The notes: a model not told the origin generated them from the letters alone. Positions 1-8,279 are shown, numbered from the stretch's first letter. The stretch: DNA of 44,175 nucleotides from Chloroflexota bacterium (GCA_005880175.1 VBJR01000219.1:7717-51891), one strand, 5' to 3'. A program made the numbers and translations.

Positions 1-394
1 TGCCGGCGTCATTGATCGCCATGAACCATGGCCCGGGCCCTCGTCGCGCTACGATGCGCTCGATGTCCGGCCAACGATTCACGAGTCGTACGAGAGCGCC
101 CCAAACGCTCAGATCCTTCTTGCCTGCCACCCAGAAGGCCCGTACACCGTGCTCGCGAAAGGCCAACAACTCCGCAGGTTTTGTCCTGATGCGACGATCG
201 CGCACGAGAACAACCCAATCGTTGGCCGCTGCCTTGGGTATCCAATCGGTATCGAGGATGCCGAGAGGAAACTCCGTGGCGATCATCGGATGTCCGACAT
301 GGATGCAATCACGGCGGGCGACCGCAATTGCCTTGCCGACGCCGAGCAGGCTCTCGTCGAAGTAGAAGCGGAGATTTCTCCGATCGGGCGGCAT
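1..394 (-). CDS. VapC45-like PIN-fold toxin (3' end cut by window)
   Basis: The protein starts MPPDRRNLRFYFDESLLG and reads on to the window edge, about 131 residues, so its C-terminus is missing. The early Asp (FDES), the VLVRDRRI strand and the FWVAGKKDLS stretch fit the DUF5615/VapC45 PIN-like fold, a presumed RNase toxin with acidic metal-binding residues. The ATG lies 12 bp after the stop of the DUF433 gene, the gene order of the Mycobacterium tuberculosis Rv2018-Rv2019 (VapB45-VapC45) pair. Alternative: a PIN-like protein with another nuclease role. The family assignment is fairly firm; toxicity is inferred. Confidence 0.75.
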   Translation of the reverse strand, partial: MPPDRRNLRFYFDESLLGVGKAIAVARRDCIHVGHPMIATEFPLGILDTDWIPKAAANDWVVLVRDRRIRTKPAELLAFREHGVRAFWVAGKKDLSVWGALVRLVNRWPDIERIVARRGPGPWFMAINDAG

Positions 395-406
395 CCGCTA
401 CCGGAC

Positions 407-1117
407 CTATGCGGCCGTTGGATTCTGCGACTTGATGCGTTCCCGCTCATAGCGTAGCGCCGCTTCGACATCATCACGTTCGAGCTCATAGAGGTCGGCG
501 ATCGATTCGACGCTGTCGCCCGCATCGAACAGCTCGGCGATCACTGCTGTGGGTACACTGCGAACCACAGGCTCCCCGAACTGCCGCAGTGGATCAACCA
601 CTACCGTATGGTTGCCAGTGAGAGGGTGAATCCTGTGGACGATCGGATCGTCATCGGACCCGTACTCGACCGATTGAAGGAAGTGATTGGCGGCGTCCGA
701 CAGCATGAGCTGCCCGCTGCGCACGACGACCATGACCAGCGCTCGTTCCAGCCCGACCGCCTCCTGCACCTTGAGGACGAGCTCTTTGCCATCGACGAAT
801 GGTCTTGCGTGGGCCAGCGGATATTTGCCGAACTCCTTGCGCAGTTCCATGATGGCGGGGCGCATCCTCACCATTGGAACGCCCTTGGTGCGATACTCCG
901 CCAGGAACCGTGCCTCCACGAACTCGCCCCACGTCACGATTTCGTCGCCAGTGGGTTCGAGCCGTATGACCGGATCGTACAGCCGACCTCGCCGTTGGTA
1001 TCCGTCGATCCACCGCTTCGCCGTCCGCGGAGGAAGGGCGAGCAGCCTGTCGACTTGTGGCATGCTGTAGAGAGGTCTCTCCAGCAAATCGATGACAGCG
1101 TTCATGGACTCGCTCAT
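407..1117 (-). CDS. VapB45-like DUF433 antitoxin
   Basis: This 236-residue protein has an N-terminal winged-helix or MerR-like segment (YSMPQVDRLLALPPRTAKRW), a central region, and a C-terminal DUF433-type helical domain (VPTAVIAELFDAGDSVESIA). Length and layout match VapB45, a large antitoxin that would bind the adjacent toxin and autoregulate the pair. I chose the ATG that gives MSESMNAVIDLL; an in-frame ATG at 1159 adds 14 unlikely residues and one at 1105 is also possible, since no start has a clear ribosome binding site. The gene precedes the toxin, the usual order for type II systems. Confidence 0.75.
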   Translation of the reverse strand: MSESMNAVIDLLERPLYSMPQVDRLLALPPRTAKRWIDGYQRRGRLYDPVIRLEPTGDEIVTWGEFVEARFLAEYRTKGVPMVRMRPAIMELRKEFGKYPLAHARPFVDGKELVLKVQEAVGLERALVMVVVRSGQLMLSDAANHFLQSVEYGSDDDPIVHRIHPLTGNHTVVVDPLRQFGEPVVRSVPTAVIAELFDAGDSVESIADLYELERDDVEAALRYERERIKSQNPTAA

Positions 1118-1208
1118 GATGACGCATGGAGGCAGGATGTGACAGGGTGGCGCGTGCATGCGCCGTCCCTACGAGACTAGCACCGCCGTCAGCTGCACAC
1201 CTGCCCCG

Positions 1209-1613
1209 TCAGGCCGGCGCGATGACCTCCACCTCGTTTCCGTCCGGGTCGTCCACGTAGAACGTCCGCACGCCCCTCAAGACCGGGTGCACCCCGCCCC
1301 GCACCTCCAGGCCCGCCTCCCCGCAGCGCCGCTGCAGGTCCTCGTACCGGTCCGCCGCGACGTTGAACGCCAGGTGGTGCAGCGGGCGCAGGGGTTTCTC
1401 GGCCGGGAAGGCGCCCGCCGGGTCCGGGTGTGGCACCAGCACGATCATCTCCGGGACCGGGCCCTCACCCGGGCCGGCGCGCAGGAAGCGGTTGGGCAGC
1501 TCCGGCGGCGAGATCACGGTCAGGCCGAACAGGTCCCGGTAGAACGCCAGCGACCGGTCCGTGTCCCGGACCCACAGGGTGATCTCGGCCAGATGCACGA
1601 CCGGTCCGCTCAC
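1209..1613 (-). CDS. VOC (glyoxalase/bleomycin resistance) family protein
   Basis: A 134-residue protein beginning HLAEITLWVRDTDRSLAFY and ending in FYVDDPDGNEVEVIAPA, both signatures of the vicinal-oxygen-chelate fold. Metal-ligand candidates are the N-terminal His, the His pair in LHHLAF and the Glu of NEVEV. The GTG start overlaps the stop of the upstream URO-D-like gene (GTGA), so the two are translationally coupled. VOC proteins can be glyoxalases, dioxygenases, epimerases or resistance proteins; the sequence does not say which. Coupling to a corrinoid-methyltransferase-like protein suggests a shared catabolic role, which is inference. Confidence 0.85.
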   Translation of the reverse strand: MSGPVVHLAEITLWVRDTDRSLAFYRDLFGLTVISPPELPNRFLRAGPGEGPVPEMIVLVPHPDPAGAFPAEKPLRPLHHLAFNVAADRYEDLQRRCGEAGLEVRGGVHPVLRGVRTFYVDDPDGNEVEVIAPA

Positions 1614-2599
1614 GCCGCGGCCGCCTCCATCATCGTGCGCAGGTTCACATCCGGCGCCTGCGGCGGCACCGAGCAGCCCGGCGCCAGCAGCAGGCCCCGG
1701 CCGCCGTCCGTCTCCGCCATCGCGTCGCGGACCTGGCCCACGATCGCGTCCGGGGGCCCGCCGACCAGCACCTTGCGCTGCTCCAGGCCACCCATCACCG
1801 CCTTGCCGCTGACCCGGCGCGCCTCGCCCAGCGACGGGTTGCCCTGGTTGTGGATCGAGTAGCTCACCGCCTGCACCGGCAGCTTCCGGCCCACCTCCAT
1901 GTTCACGTGCGACCCGCACAGGTGCAGCACGTTGAACCAGGCCCCGGCCGGCAGCGCCTCCAGGACCCTGAGGTCGAGCGGCAGGACCAGCTCGTCGTAC
2001 ACGGCGACCGGCATGGAGTCGGGCGTCGCGAAGCCCGAGATGGCGTAGAAGATCCCCGCCGCGCCCGCCTCCACCGACATGCGCGAGAAGTCGACCAGCG
2101 CGTCGGCGATGCGGTTCAGCGCGGGCAGCACGATCTCCGGGTTGGAACGCATCTCGCGCACCAGCCGCCGGTTCTCGCGGCCGACCAGGTAGGACGCGAC
2201 CGACAGCGGCGAGAACACCGTCTGCAGCACCGGCACCCGGTCGCCGAGGCCCTGGACCACCACGCCCAGCGTGCGCGCCTGCTCGTCCAGCACGTCCTGG
2301 TCCACGAGCCGCATGTCCTTCCAGTCGTCGAGCGTCTTCACCGGCGGCTCGTCGATCACCGGCGCGCGCAGCGCGTGGCCGGCCGGCCGGTACCGCGCGC
2401 CGAACGCCTCGGCGAAGAACGTCGCGCGCGGCTGGAACTTGACGAAGTCCCACCCGAACCGGGTGGCGCGGTCGATCGTCGCCTGGGCGAGCTTCTCGGG
2501 CGTCCACTCGTCGCGGTAGCGGTGCCCCCAGGCACCGGCGGGCGGCCGGTCCACATCGCCCCCGGCCAGGGCGGCTTCAACTCGGGCGCGGGAGTCCAC
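1610..2599 (-). CDS. Uroporphyrinogen decarboxylase / MtaA-CmuA-like protein
   Basis: The 329-residue protein has the URO-D TIM-barrel layout from residue 1 (MDSRARVEAALAGGDVDRPP). It carries His226-Leu-Cys228 and a later Cys309 (APGCSVPP), the H-x-C...C zinc-thiolate pattern of MtaA/MtbA/CmuA methyltransferases. Those enzymes move methyl groups from corrinoid proteins to a thiol or folate acceptor. True HemE enzymes work in heme synthesis and do not use this zinc site. No corrinoid protein gene is visible nearby. Start is GTG without a strong ribosome binding site. Family is firm; the methyltransferase reading over HemE is a moderate inference. Confidence 0.8.
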   Translation of the reverse strand: MDSRARVEAALAGGDVDRPPAGAWGHRYRDEWTPEKLAQATIDRATRFGWDFVKFQPRATFFAEAFGARYRPAGHALRAPVIDEPPVKTLDDWKDMRLVDQDVLDEQARTLGVVVQGLGDRVPVLQTVFSPLSVASYLVGRENRRLVREMRSNPEIVLPALNRIADALVDFSRMSVEAGAAGIFYAISGFATPDSMPVAVYDELVLPLDLRVLEALPAGAWFNVLHLCGSHVNMEVGRKLPVQAVSYSIHNQGNPSLGEARRVSGKAVMGGLEQRKVLVGGPPDAIVGQVRDAMAETDGGRGLLLAPGCSVPPQAPDVNLRTMMEAAAA

Positions 2600-2686
2600 C
2601 CGTCGAGTCTAAGCTCCCGTCGATCCGGGGACGCTGCCAGCGGCCACGTGGAACAGGCCGGCCGCCGCCGCCGTACGCAACCGGGC

Positions 2687-3214
2687 TCAGGTCGGTGTCA
2701 CGATGTCCGACGGTTCCGACCGCGCCTGCCCCGCGGCGTTGCGGGCCGTCACGACGATCGTGTAGGGACCACCGGCCACCAGGCCCATGACCTCCGCCGT
2801 CAGGTGCTGTCCCGGGACGGTCGTCGCGGCACGGCCCGGGAACGACACGGCCTCCAGGAAGAGGATCCGTGCGGGAAACCGATCGTCCGTGCACGTTACG
2901 GCGATGGGCACCGCCGCCTGCCGGGCGCACGTCGCCAGCGCGGCGCGCAGGCCGCCCCTGGCGAGCGATGGCGGCGGATGACTCGACACTGCGGCACGTA
3001 TGGCGACCAGCGCGTCCGCGAGATCGAGCCGGGCTTCGCCGAGGAGCTGGCGCAGCTCGTTGGAATCGTGCACGAGGGACTCGGCCAGCGCGATCCTTGC
3101 CCCCAGCGCCGGGAGGCTCTGCCGTGCGCCATCGTGAAGGTCCCGCATCAGGCGTAGCCGCTCCTCGGCAATGCCCTGACGTCTCGTGTCGCGACGTCGC
3201 GCGCGCATCGTCAT
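2687..3214 (-). pseudogene. Chimeric remnant: NarL-type histidine kinase N-part joined to FN3 C-end
   Basis: An open frame of 175 residues. Residues about 15-115 match a HisKA_3 dimerisation module: His27 in RDLHDGARQ, then the usual LARGGLRAAL and DDRFPAR segments just before the ATPase domain. Residues about 117-175 instead look like the end of a fibronectin type III domain (PGQHLTAEVMGLVAGG, TARNAAGQA, then VTPT). No HATPase motif (N, G1 or G2 box) remains. The ATG overlaps the haloperoxidase stop (ATGA). The simplest reading is a deletion that joined two unrelated genes, or an assembly join. It cannot be a working kinase. Confidence 0.65.
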
Positions 3215-4716
3215 ATCCGCACCGACGTGCCGTCGAACCTGGTGAGCGAGAAGTAGAAGGGCTCGTTGTAGGTTGCCTTCTGCTCCTCGAGGATGCCCAG
3301 AGCGACTGCCTCGCCCAGCTCCACCGACTCCGTGTAGTCGCTTCGCCAGTGGATGCCTGCGCCACTCCGGGCGATCGCGATGTTGGCGGCCAGCTTGTTC
3401 AGCTCGCCGCCCACGGTCAGCGAATCCCTGTCGACCCCGGCATACCTCACGCGGTCGCGGCCGGCCGCACCAGCGACCTGGGGACCGGCAACGGGAGCTG
3501 ACTCGTCGAACCACGCCTTGAGGATCGTGACGCACGCGCCGGCTACGGCGGCGTGGCCAGCGCCGTAGGCGGGATGGGTCGGCGAGCCCTCCGGGAACGC
3601 CTGCGGCAGGAGGTAGCTGCCATACCTGCCGTGCACCTCGTCGAGCGCCTTGGAGTTCAGGATCTCGGCGTCGATGGGATATGTGGCGCGTCGCGACAGG
3701 TGGTTGTCCACCAGCCCGCCGAACGCCTCCGGCCGCAGCCGCCGGTGCACGAACCACTTCTGGTACCAGACGGCCTTGAGGGCGCGCGTCGCCACCTCGG
3801 CCACGAGCGACAGCACGTGCGGGCCGCCGAAGGTCCCGCATCCGTCCTGCGTCGCGGACGTCGCGTAGGGATTGCCGGGATCGAGCGGAGCCCGCATGCC
3901 GACGAGGATCAGGCAGGCGTTGAGGTAGGCCTCGTACAGGGCGTCGCGGTGGACGTAGCTCGCCAGGTCGCGCAGATTGCGGGGGTAGCGGCGTTCGCCA
4001 TCGAGCTCGGGTGACTCGGCTGGCACGGCGCCGTTCTGGACCCGCAGCCACGCGTCGAACGACGTCAGGTAGTCGCGGTCGGCCACGACTGTCGCCTGCC
4101 GCTGGCAGATCAGCAGCGTCCCGTACGGCACGTCGCGCAGGAGGAACTGTGAGACGTACGGTCCCGCCGCGTCCTGCTCCGTGAAGCCGCGGAACAGTGT
4201 GGCCGGCGTCACCTTGCTCCCGGTCTGCGGGCCGCGGAAGTCGGTGAGCCGGTTGAGGTCCCGGACGGCCCTGTCCACGCGCGCGTTGGTCTCGTAGTCG
4301 GAGAAGTGGACGTCGCGCAGCAGTGCCATCCAGTAGAGCTCCGCGGCCTCTCCGGAGTTCTCGGCCGAGTCGATGCGGGGCGCCGGCGGAATGGCGAGGG
4401 CCTGCGCGTCGGGGCCCTCGAGGTCGAACGCCAGGCCCGCCTGCGGGTTGGTCAGCCGGCGACCTCCCGCCGTGCCCAGCGGGATCCGCTCGAAATCCGA
4501 CGGGAGACCGGACGAGAGGGCGCGTCGGAGGCCGGCGTAGGCGGCAGGATCGACGTGGCCGAGCGCGTCGTGTGGCAGCGCTTTGCTGTAGTTGGCGATG
4601 TGGCCAGCGAGCTGCTCCTCCTCGCCGTTGGTCTCCTGCAGGGCACGGTCGCGCAGGGACGCGATGCCGGCAGCCCCGTCGCGCACCTGCCGTGCTCGAA
4701 TCCGACGAATCGACAT
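3211..4716 (-). CDS. Vanadium-dependent haloperoxidase (PAP2 fold)
   Basis: The 501-residue protein shows all three vanadate-binding blocks: Lys320 and Arg328 in QKWFVHRRLRPE; Gly387-His388 in HPAYGAGHAA; and Arg450 with His456 in ARSGAGIHWRSD. Spacing matches algal bromoperoxidases (K to R eight residues, R to H six). Such enzymes oxidise halide with H2O2 to hypohalous species. The usual Ser of the SGH block is Ala386 here. An AGGAG lies 8 nt before the ATG. No clear signal peptide is visible. Halide preference cannot be read from sequence. Confidence 0.88.
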   Translation of the reverse strand: MSIRRIRARQVRDGAAGIASLRDRALQETNGEEEQLAGHIANYSKALPHDALGHVDPAAYAGLRRALSSGLPSDFERIPLGTAGGRRLTNPQAGLAFDLEGPDAQALAIPPAPRIDSAENSGEAAELYWMALLRDVHFSDYETNARVDRAVRDLNRLTDFRGPQTGSKVTPATLFRGFTEQDAAGPYVSQFLLRDVPYGTLLICQRQATVVADRDYLTSFDAWLRVQNGAVPAESPELDGERRYPRNLRDLASYVHRDALYEAYLNACLILVGMRAPLDPGNPYATSATQDGCGTFGGPHVLSLVAEVATRALKAVWYQKWFVHRRLRPEAFGGLVDNHLSRRATYPIDAEILNSKALDEVHGRYGSYLLPQAFPEGSPTHPAYGAGHAAVAGACVTILKAWFDESAPVAGPQVAGAAGRDRVRYAGVDRDSLTVGGELNKLAANIAIARSGAGIHWRSDYTESVELGEAVALGILEEQKATYNEPFYFSLTRFDGTSVRI

Positions 4717-4847
4717 GTCGCGTACTCCTTGTCTGTCATCCCGCGCCTGCCGGCGAAGTGCGTCGAGCTGTCGCGAACGAGGCCGCCGGTGGACTCGACG
4801 CTAGTGGCGAGGCGCTGCCGCGGGCATCGGGTGATTCCCCGACCCGC

Positions 4848-4875
4848 CGCGTCTGGGTGAAATCCCACAGACGCG
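4848..4875. promoter_or_regulatory. Inverted repeat between divergent genes
   Basis: CGCGTCTGGG and CCCACAGACGCG form a 10-bp stem with one bulged A and a 6-nt loop. It lies in the 271-bp gap between the divergent haloperoxidase and GRDP-like genes. It has no T-tract. It could be an operator for either gene or a relic terminator. Another weaker hairpin (TCGGG...CCCCGA) lies just upstream. Nothing else was recognised in this gap. Confidence 0.4.
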
Positions 4876-4987
4876 AATGACAAGGGTGCGTGACATCCAC
4901 GATGTGTGGCCGACTCCGGCGTGGCTACGCTGCCCGGCGGTGCGACGGCGCCGGCCGTCGGCGATTCAAGTTCTGGAGGTGATGACC

Positions 4988-5434
4988 ATGGCTTTGACGG
5001 AGGCGCAGGCTCGCGCGTTGATCGGTGTGGACGGGCTCGGAGGCACGCTGGATCTCCTGTACCCGATCGCGGAGGCGAAGGAGGCCGAGCCGGGGATCGA
5101 CGTCCGTGACGCCGAGATCTGCTACCGCAGGTTCCTGTACGTCTGCTGGTTCGGCTACCAGAGGGACGGGAGTGTCAAGCAGTCCGTGATCTGCGGGTGC
5201 GCGGACGCCGTGTGGCACCAGCACATCCTCGTGACGCGCCAGTACCGGGCGGACTGCGAGACCATCTTCGGACCGGGCGTCTACCTCAACCACGAGCCGG
5301 GGGACTTCGTGTACCAGGGCGTTGCGGTGGATCCGACGCAGACACAGGCGGCCGCTCTGCAGCTCTACCGAGATGCTGGCGTCTCGCCCTGCCCGCAGCT
5401 TCGCCACAAGTGCGCGTGGTGCATCACGCCATAG
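4988..5434 (+). CDS. GRDP-like (glycine-rich domain-containing-like) protein
   Basis: A 148-residue protein with the DxxWHxH signature (ADAVWHQHILVTRQY, residues 73-86) followed by a Cys-containing helix (RADCETIFG), characteristic of the GRDP-like family known from plants and widespread but uncharacterised in bacteria. The invariant Asp/His residues suggest a metal site. The ORF can be read from 4877, but GGAGGTG places the start at ATG 4988 (7 nt spacing) rather than ATG 4982 (2 nt). It is Cys-rich (eight Cys), with CAWC near the C-terminus. Function unknown. Confidence 0.75.
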   Translation: MALTEAQARALIGVDGLGGTLDLLYPIAEAKEAEPGIDVRDAEICYRRFLYVCWFGYQRDGSVKQSVICGCADAVWHQHILVTRQYRADCETIFGPGVYLNHEPGDFVYQGVAVDPTQTQAAALQLYRDAGVSPCPQLRHKCAWCITP

Positions 5435-5458
5435 CGTCTCGATCGACGCAGACGGTGA

Positions 5459-5487
5459 CCGTACGGCGCGCCGGGCGCGCCGTACGG
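5459..5487. terminator. Perfect 13-bp hairpin between convergent genes
   Basis: CCGTACGGCGCGC and GCGCGCCGTACGG pair perfectly around a 3-nt loop. It lies between the ends of the GRDP-like gene (+) and the LuxR-type gene (-), which stop 60 bp apart. There is no T-run on either strand. A bidirectional terminator or RNA-end stabiliser is the likely role. Confidence 0.65.
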
Positions 5488-5494
5488 CGCCGCG

Positions 5495-7792
5495 TCAACC
5501 CGAGCCTGGGACCAGCGTCCGCTTCATGAGCGCCACCGCGATCTCCGTTCGGTTGTTGCACGTCCACTTGTCGCAGATGTCGCTGATGTGCCTCTCGACC
5601 GTGCGGTCCTTGATGTGAAGGCGGGCCCCGATCTCCTTGTTCGTCATGCCCTTGGCCACCAGCTCGGCCACCTCGAGCTGACGAGCGGTGAGCACGTCCG
5701 AGGCCGGTTCACTCCGATCCTGCACGACCTCGGGCACCGGCGCCGGATCGCCCAGGGCGTGCGCGATCAGCGCTACGACGTCCATCGTGCAGCCCTCCTC
5801 GAACGTACGGCGCGTGTCCGGAGCCGTCGCCAGCGGCTGCAGGAGCACGACGTTCGGCTTTCGCATCGGGGCCCTGGCTGGCGGCCGTGCGCCCATCCGC
5901 CGCAGCAGGCCGGCTGCTCCGCCATACAGCCGCGCGGCTCGCGGTCGGTTCCCCTGCCGGAGCGCGACGACCGCCAGCGACTCCACGATCGGCACCGTAT
6001 GTCGAGGGAGGGCGAACTCGCGCACCCCCGAGAGGCTGCGGATCAGCACGGCCTCCGCGTCGTCGATCCGATCCTGTCGAAGACGCACACGGCCGAGGAT
6101 GAGCAGGGCGATCGCCTCCTGGTCGACCTGATCGTTCCGGGCGAACAGGTCGATCGCACGTCGAAGCGTCGTGTCCGCCTCGTCCAGGCGCCCCTCGACC
6201 AGCGCGACCTGCCCGAGCTGGAACAGACAGGCGGCGGCAAGGGGCCCGTCGGCCCAGCCAGCGCTGAGTCGGTGGGCATGCTCTGCGCACCTCCTGGCAG
6301 CGGCGGGACAGTTCGCGTCGAAGCTTGCCTGCGCCATGCGCACGAGGGACCAGGCGACGCCCGGCGAATCGTGGATCCGTCTGGCGACGTGAAAGGCCTG
6401 GCGGGCCATCCGAGCCGCCATGTCAGTGTCACCGCGGGCCCACGACAGCCGGGACAGGCCGTTGAGCGCCTGCACGACCGCCGGCGATCGAGGCAGTCCC
6501 GAGCGAACGATGACGTCCAGACGGTTCAAGCCCTCACCGAGCAGGCCGCGGAGATGCCAGTACGGCACGAGCGCAAGGGCCACCCGCAGCCGGTCGTCCG
6601 GGTCTGCCTGGTCGAGGGTCAGAACAGCACGCAGGTTGTCGAGCTCGACATCGAGCACCTGCAGCCAGCGCGGTCCGTCGCGGGTGGTCAGGTGGGACCC
6701 GGCGGCGGTGGCCAGGTCGGCGAAGTGGCGCACGAACCGCCGCAGCGTGGCGTCCACGTGCCCCGTCTCCTCCAGCTGGTTCATCGCGTACCGCCGGATC
6801 ACGCCCAGCATGCGGTACCTCGTGGGGCCTCCAGGGGCGGCCTGCATGGTCACGAACGATCGGTCGATCAGCTGCCTGAGCGCGGCCCGCGAGACGCCGG
6901 TGCCCTGCGCGCAGACCGCGTCCATCGCGTCCAGGTTCCATCCTGAAGGGAAGACGCTGAGCTCGGCGACCAGCTCCTGGCACTCGTGGTCGAGGCTCCG
7001 ATAGCTGGAGTCGATGGCGGCCCGCAGGCTCGAGTGCCGCGGGTCGCCTCCGCGATCTCCGTCCTCCAGGTCGTGAGGGTGGCGGCGCAGGTGTAGAAGG
7101 AGCTCGCCTGGAGACAGCGTGCCGGTCCAGGCCGCGGCGAGCTCCAGCGCGAGTGGAAGGCCGTCCAGGTAGCGGACGAGCCCGATGACGTCTCCGGCAC
7201 CGGACCGCTCGACGGCGAAGGCCTCGTCGCGCCGTCTGGCGCGCTCCACGAACAGCGCCACCGAGTCCATCGCTTCGAGCTGCGCGGCCGAGTAGTCGCG
7301 GTCCGCCTCGGGGAGATCGAGCGCCGGTACACGCCATTCGCGCTCGGCATCGATCCGGACCGGCCGCTTGCTGGTCGCGACCACCTTGAGGTCAGGGCAC
7401 TCGTGCACCAACCGCTGGACGACGGTCGCCAGCTGATCGACCACTCCTTCGCAGTTGTCCACGACCAGCAGGCACCGACACCCGTGGAGCGCCGCACACA
7501 GCCGCGTCAGAGGGTCGCTCCCATCGCTCGCGGCGACTCCGAGCACGCGGGCGAACGTGTCGGCGAGGGGGACCGACTGAGACGGGCTCGTCAGCTCGAC
7601 GAACCAGGCGCCGTCGCGAAAGTCGTGCTGGATGGTTTCCGCCAGGCGCAGCGCCAGCCGCGTCTTGCCGATGCCGACGGGCCCCAGCAGCGTGACGAGC
7701 CGGTGACGCCGGACCAGCCCGATGAGTTCGGCGATCTCCCGCTGCCGGCCCACGAACGACTTGTGCTGGACCGGCAGGTTTCCGCGCTCCAT
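5495..7792 (-). CDS. LuxR-family transcriptional regulator with N-terminal AAA/NB-ARC-type ATPase
   Basis: A 765-residue protein. It begins with FVGRQREIAEL, then a Walker A (GPVGIGKTR, residues 38-46) and Walker B (CLLVVDNCE), typical of LAL/AfsR-like STAND regulators. A helical TPR-like middle (about 400-620) follows. The C-terminal LuxR HTH (LTARQLEVAELVAKGMTNKEI...) occupies about the last 65 residues. Such proteins act as ATP-gated activators of secondary metabolism or catabolism. I chose ATG 7792 because AGGAGG lies 10 nt upstream; ATG 7828 is longer but lacks one. The target genes are not evident; the haloperoxidase and glutaredoxin-like genes are nearest. Confidence 0.88.
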   Translation of the reverse strand: MERGNLPVQHKSFVGRQREIAELIGLVRRHRLVTLLGPVGIGKTRLALRLAETIQHDFRDGAWFVELTSPSQSVPLADTFARVLGVAASDGSDPLTRLCAALHGCRCLLVVDNCEGVVDQLATVVQRLVHECPDLKVVATSKRPVRIDAEREWRVPALDLPEADRDYSAAQLEAMDSVALFVERARRRDEAFAVERSGAGDVIGLVRYLDGLPLALELAAAWTGTLSPGELLLHLRRHPHDLEDGDRGGDPRHSSLRAAIDSSYRSLDHECQELVAELSVFPSGWNLDAMDAVCAQGTGVSRAALRQLIDRSFVTMQAAPGGPTRYRMLGVIRRYAMNQLEETGHVDATLRRFVRHFADLATAAGSHLTTRDGPRWLQVLDVELDNLRAVLTLDQADPDDRLRVALALVPYWHLRGLLGEGLNRLDVIVRSGLPRSPAVVQALNGLSRLSWARGDTDMAARMARQAFHVARRIHDSPGVAWSLVRMAQASFDANCPAAARRCAEHAHRLSAGWADGPLAAACLFQLGQVALVEGRLDEADTTLRRAIDLFARNDQVDQEAIALLILGRVRLRQDRIDDAEAVLIRSLSGVREFALPRHTVPIVESLAVVALRQGNRPRAARLYGGAAGLLRRMGARPPARAPMRKPNVVLLQPLATAPDTRRTFEEGCTMDVVALIAHALGDPAPVPEVVQDRSEPASDVLTARQLEVAELVAKGMTNKEIGARLHIKDRTVERHISDICDKWTCNNRTEIAVALMKRTLVPGSG

Positions 7793-7830
7793 GCCGCGTG
7801 TCCCTCCTGACGACCACCAGGGAGACACGA

Positions 7831-7836
7831 ATTATG
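7831..7836 (-). promoter_or_regulatory. Candidate -10 box (CATAAT) for the LuxR-type gene
   Basis: On the minus strand CATAAT lies about 40 nt upstream of the ATG at 7792, leaving room for the AGGAGG. No convincing -35 hexamer is seen. The gap 7793-7969 also holds a GCCGGC-TGAC-GCCGGC hairpin (7881-7896). Confidence 0.35.
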
Positions 7837-7901
7837 ACACGTCTGCGTACTGGCGATTTGACACGCCCCGGTACGCGTACGCCGGCTGACGCCGGCGCTC
7901 A

Positions 7902-7974
7902 GCTCAGCCGGATTCCACCGCGCGAGCGGTAGGACCGGCCTGATCCGCGTGTCGTCGTGGGAATCCGGCTCAGC
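7902..7974. repeat. 15-bp inverted repeat at the 3' end of the glutaredoxin-like gene
   Basis: GCTCAGCCGGATTCC (7902-7916) and GGAATCCGGCTCAGC (7960-7974) are inverted copies with one mismatch and a 43-nt spacer. The right arm covers the last codons of the minus-strand glutaredoxin-like gene, so it may act in ending or protecting its transcript. The loop is too long for a classical terminator. Confidence 0.45.
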
Positions 7975-8212
7975 AGCCGATCCAGCCGACGAGCTGGTCC
8001 AGGCGCGTCCGGTCGAAGCCGCGCACGATCCGGTGCTGGTCGAGCACGAGCAGCGGAGTGACCTCGCCGTCCAGGTCCTCCCACTCCCGCCGCGCGCCCG
8101 GATCACCGTTGTCGATGTGCCGGACCCGGCAGCCGATGCTGAGCCCCCGCAGGTAATCCCGCATCACCTCGGAGTCGCTGTCGTCGGTTCTGCAGTAAAT
8201 GATCGCGTCCAT
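7970..8212 (-). CDS. Glutaredoxin-like monothiol protein
   Basis: An 80-residue thioredoxin-fold protein starting MDAIIYCRTDDSDSEVM. The active site reads Cys7-Arg-Thr-Asp10, so it is a CxxD monothiol variant of the CxxC motif. The cis-Pro loop (EVTPLLVL) is present. Monothiol members reduce glutathione- or mycothiol-mixed disulfides or carry Fe-S clusters; this short single-domain form lacks other clues. It stands alone on the minus strand, divergent from the gene at 8311. Confidence 0.75.
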   Translation of the reverse strand: MDAIIYCRTDDSDSEVMRDYLRGLSIGCRVRHIDNGDPGARREWEDLDGEVTPLLVLDQHRIVRGFDRTRLDQLVGWIGC

Positions 8213-8265
8213 CCCAATCCACTTTAGGACGCTTCGATGGATCGCGGTCCATGTATCGGAACAAT

Positions 8266-8279
8266 CTATGGTTCCATAG
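8266..8279. promoter_or_regulatory. Palindromic operator candidate CTATGGTTCCATAG
   Basis: Six-bp arms around TT, located where the -35 element of the plus-strand promoter (-10 TATGAT at 8297-8302) should lie and between two divergent genes. A second weaker repeat (ATGGA...TCCAT) lies at 8237-8252. Position suggests repressor control of the 8311 gene and glcD; the regulator is unknown. Confidence 0.4.
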
